Positions 6,187 to 6,386 of a stretch of 6,386 nt of DNA are shown piece by piece. Every line of letters begins with the position of its first letter. Positions within the stretch are counted from its first letter, which is position 1. The position numbers were made by a program, and so were the translations under genes. This DNA comes from an uncultured beta proteobacterium (GTDB taxonomy: Bacteria; Pseudomonadota; Gammaproteobacteria; Burkholderiales; Rhodocyclaceae). The stretch covers positions 1 to 6,386 of the forward strand of contig CAIZHL010000493.1 in assembly GCA_903932755.1 (NCBI GenBank), given 5' to 3'. The notes beneath the pieces were generated by a model. It was not told where the DNA came from. It saw nothing but the letters and a program-made list of their open reading frames with translations, and searched no databases.

Positions 6187-6386
6187 ATGCAAGCAGCCGA
6201 AGCCAAGTCCGCCAATTCTGTCAGGCACGTCCCGACCTATTGCTACAACTGCGTTTCCGGTCCCGATTTCATGACCGTCAAGGTGGTCGATGGCGTGGCG
6301 ACCGAGGTGGAACCGAATTTCGCGGCGGAGAACGTGCATCCGGCCAAGGGCAAGGTTTGCGTCAAGGCTTACGGCCTGGTGCAGAA
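6187..6386 (+). CDS. padB: PadB-like molybdopterin oxidoreductase large subunit, N-terminal fragment (runs off the window)
   Basis: Sixty-six codons are present. They show the N-terminal iron-sulfur segment of the DMSO reductase/formate dehydrogenase superfamily: TYCYNCVSGPDF (17-28) followed by VKVVDGVATEVEPNF (31-45) and GKVCVKAYGLVQ (55-66). The cysteines are Cys19, Cys22 and Cys58; the third Cys of the usual CxxCxxxC is replaced by Pro, with Asp27 one position later. No twin-arginine signal precedes it, so the enzyme should be cytoplasmic, as needed for a CoA-ester substrate. With the PaaX-type regulator and fdhD alongside, the best call is PadB of phenylacetyl-CoA:acceptor oxidoreductase, which oxidises phenylacetyl-CoA to phenylglyoxylate with membrane electron acceptors. 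ATG at 6187 is preferred because GGGA lies 7 nt upstream; ATG at 6181 is only 1 nt from it. Superfamily is firm; PadB itself rests on resemblance and context. Confidence 0.7.
   Translation, partial: MQAAEAKSANSVRHVPTYCYNCVSGPDFMTVKVVDGVATEVEPNFAAENVHPAKGKVCVKAYGLVQ

Overview
The window reads as chromosomal DNA of a GC-rich betaproteobacterium. The gene set points to a denitrifying aromatic-compound degrader of the Azoarcus/Aromatoleum/Thauera (Rhodocyclales) type. This is an inference from family membership and gene neighbourhood; no rRNA or other taxonomic marker is present. I see no mobile element, CRISPR array, tRNA or rRNA.

Region 1 (1-1450) is housekeeping. A cut-off typA/bipA translational GTPase gene leaves the window on the minus strand. 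Divergent from it are a purine-salvage phosphorylase of the S-methyl-5'-thioinosine phosphorylase type and a peptide deformylase (def). These two lie 7 nt apart, and the ribosome-binding site of def overlaps the phosphorylase stop codon.

Region 2 (1530-5132, minus strand) is catabolic and reads leftward: a PaaX-family repressor (320 aa, GTG start), then after a 116-nt AT-rich gap with its own candidate promoter a 696-aa NDP-forming acyl-CoA synthetase-like protein of unusual domain order, then after 28 nt a FlK-type hotdog thioesterase. It converges on def.

Region 3 (5344-6386, plus strand) starts from a divergent promoter region shared with the repressor. It holds fdhD, a sulfur-insertion factor for bis-MGD molybdoenzymes, followed 27 nt later by the first 66 codons of a molybdopterin oxidoreductase resembling PadB, the large subunit of phenylacetyl-CoA:acceptor oxidoreductase.

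Taken together, regions 2 and 3 look like the regulatory edge of an anaerobic phenylacetate (pad) cluster. The PaaX family senses phenylacetyl-CoA, which is the substrate of PadBCD. FdhD would mature the Mo cofactor of PadB. The acyl-CoA synthetase-like protein and the thioesterase form a CoA-ester side branch that I cannot assign to a known step.

The most distinctive signal is non-coding. The hexamer TGTATC/GATACA occurs five times, and I found all five copies only in the two intergenic regions flanking the repressor gene. They form inverted pairs 26-27 nt apart around candidate promoters, which makes a good candidate for the repressor's operators.
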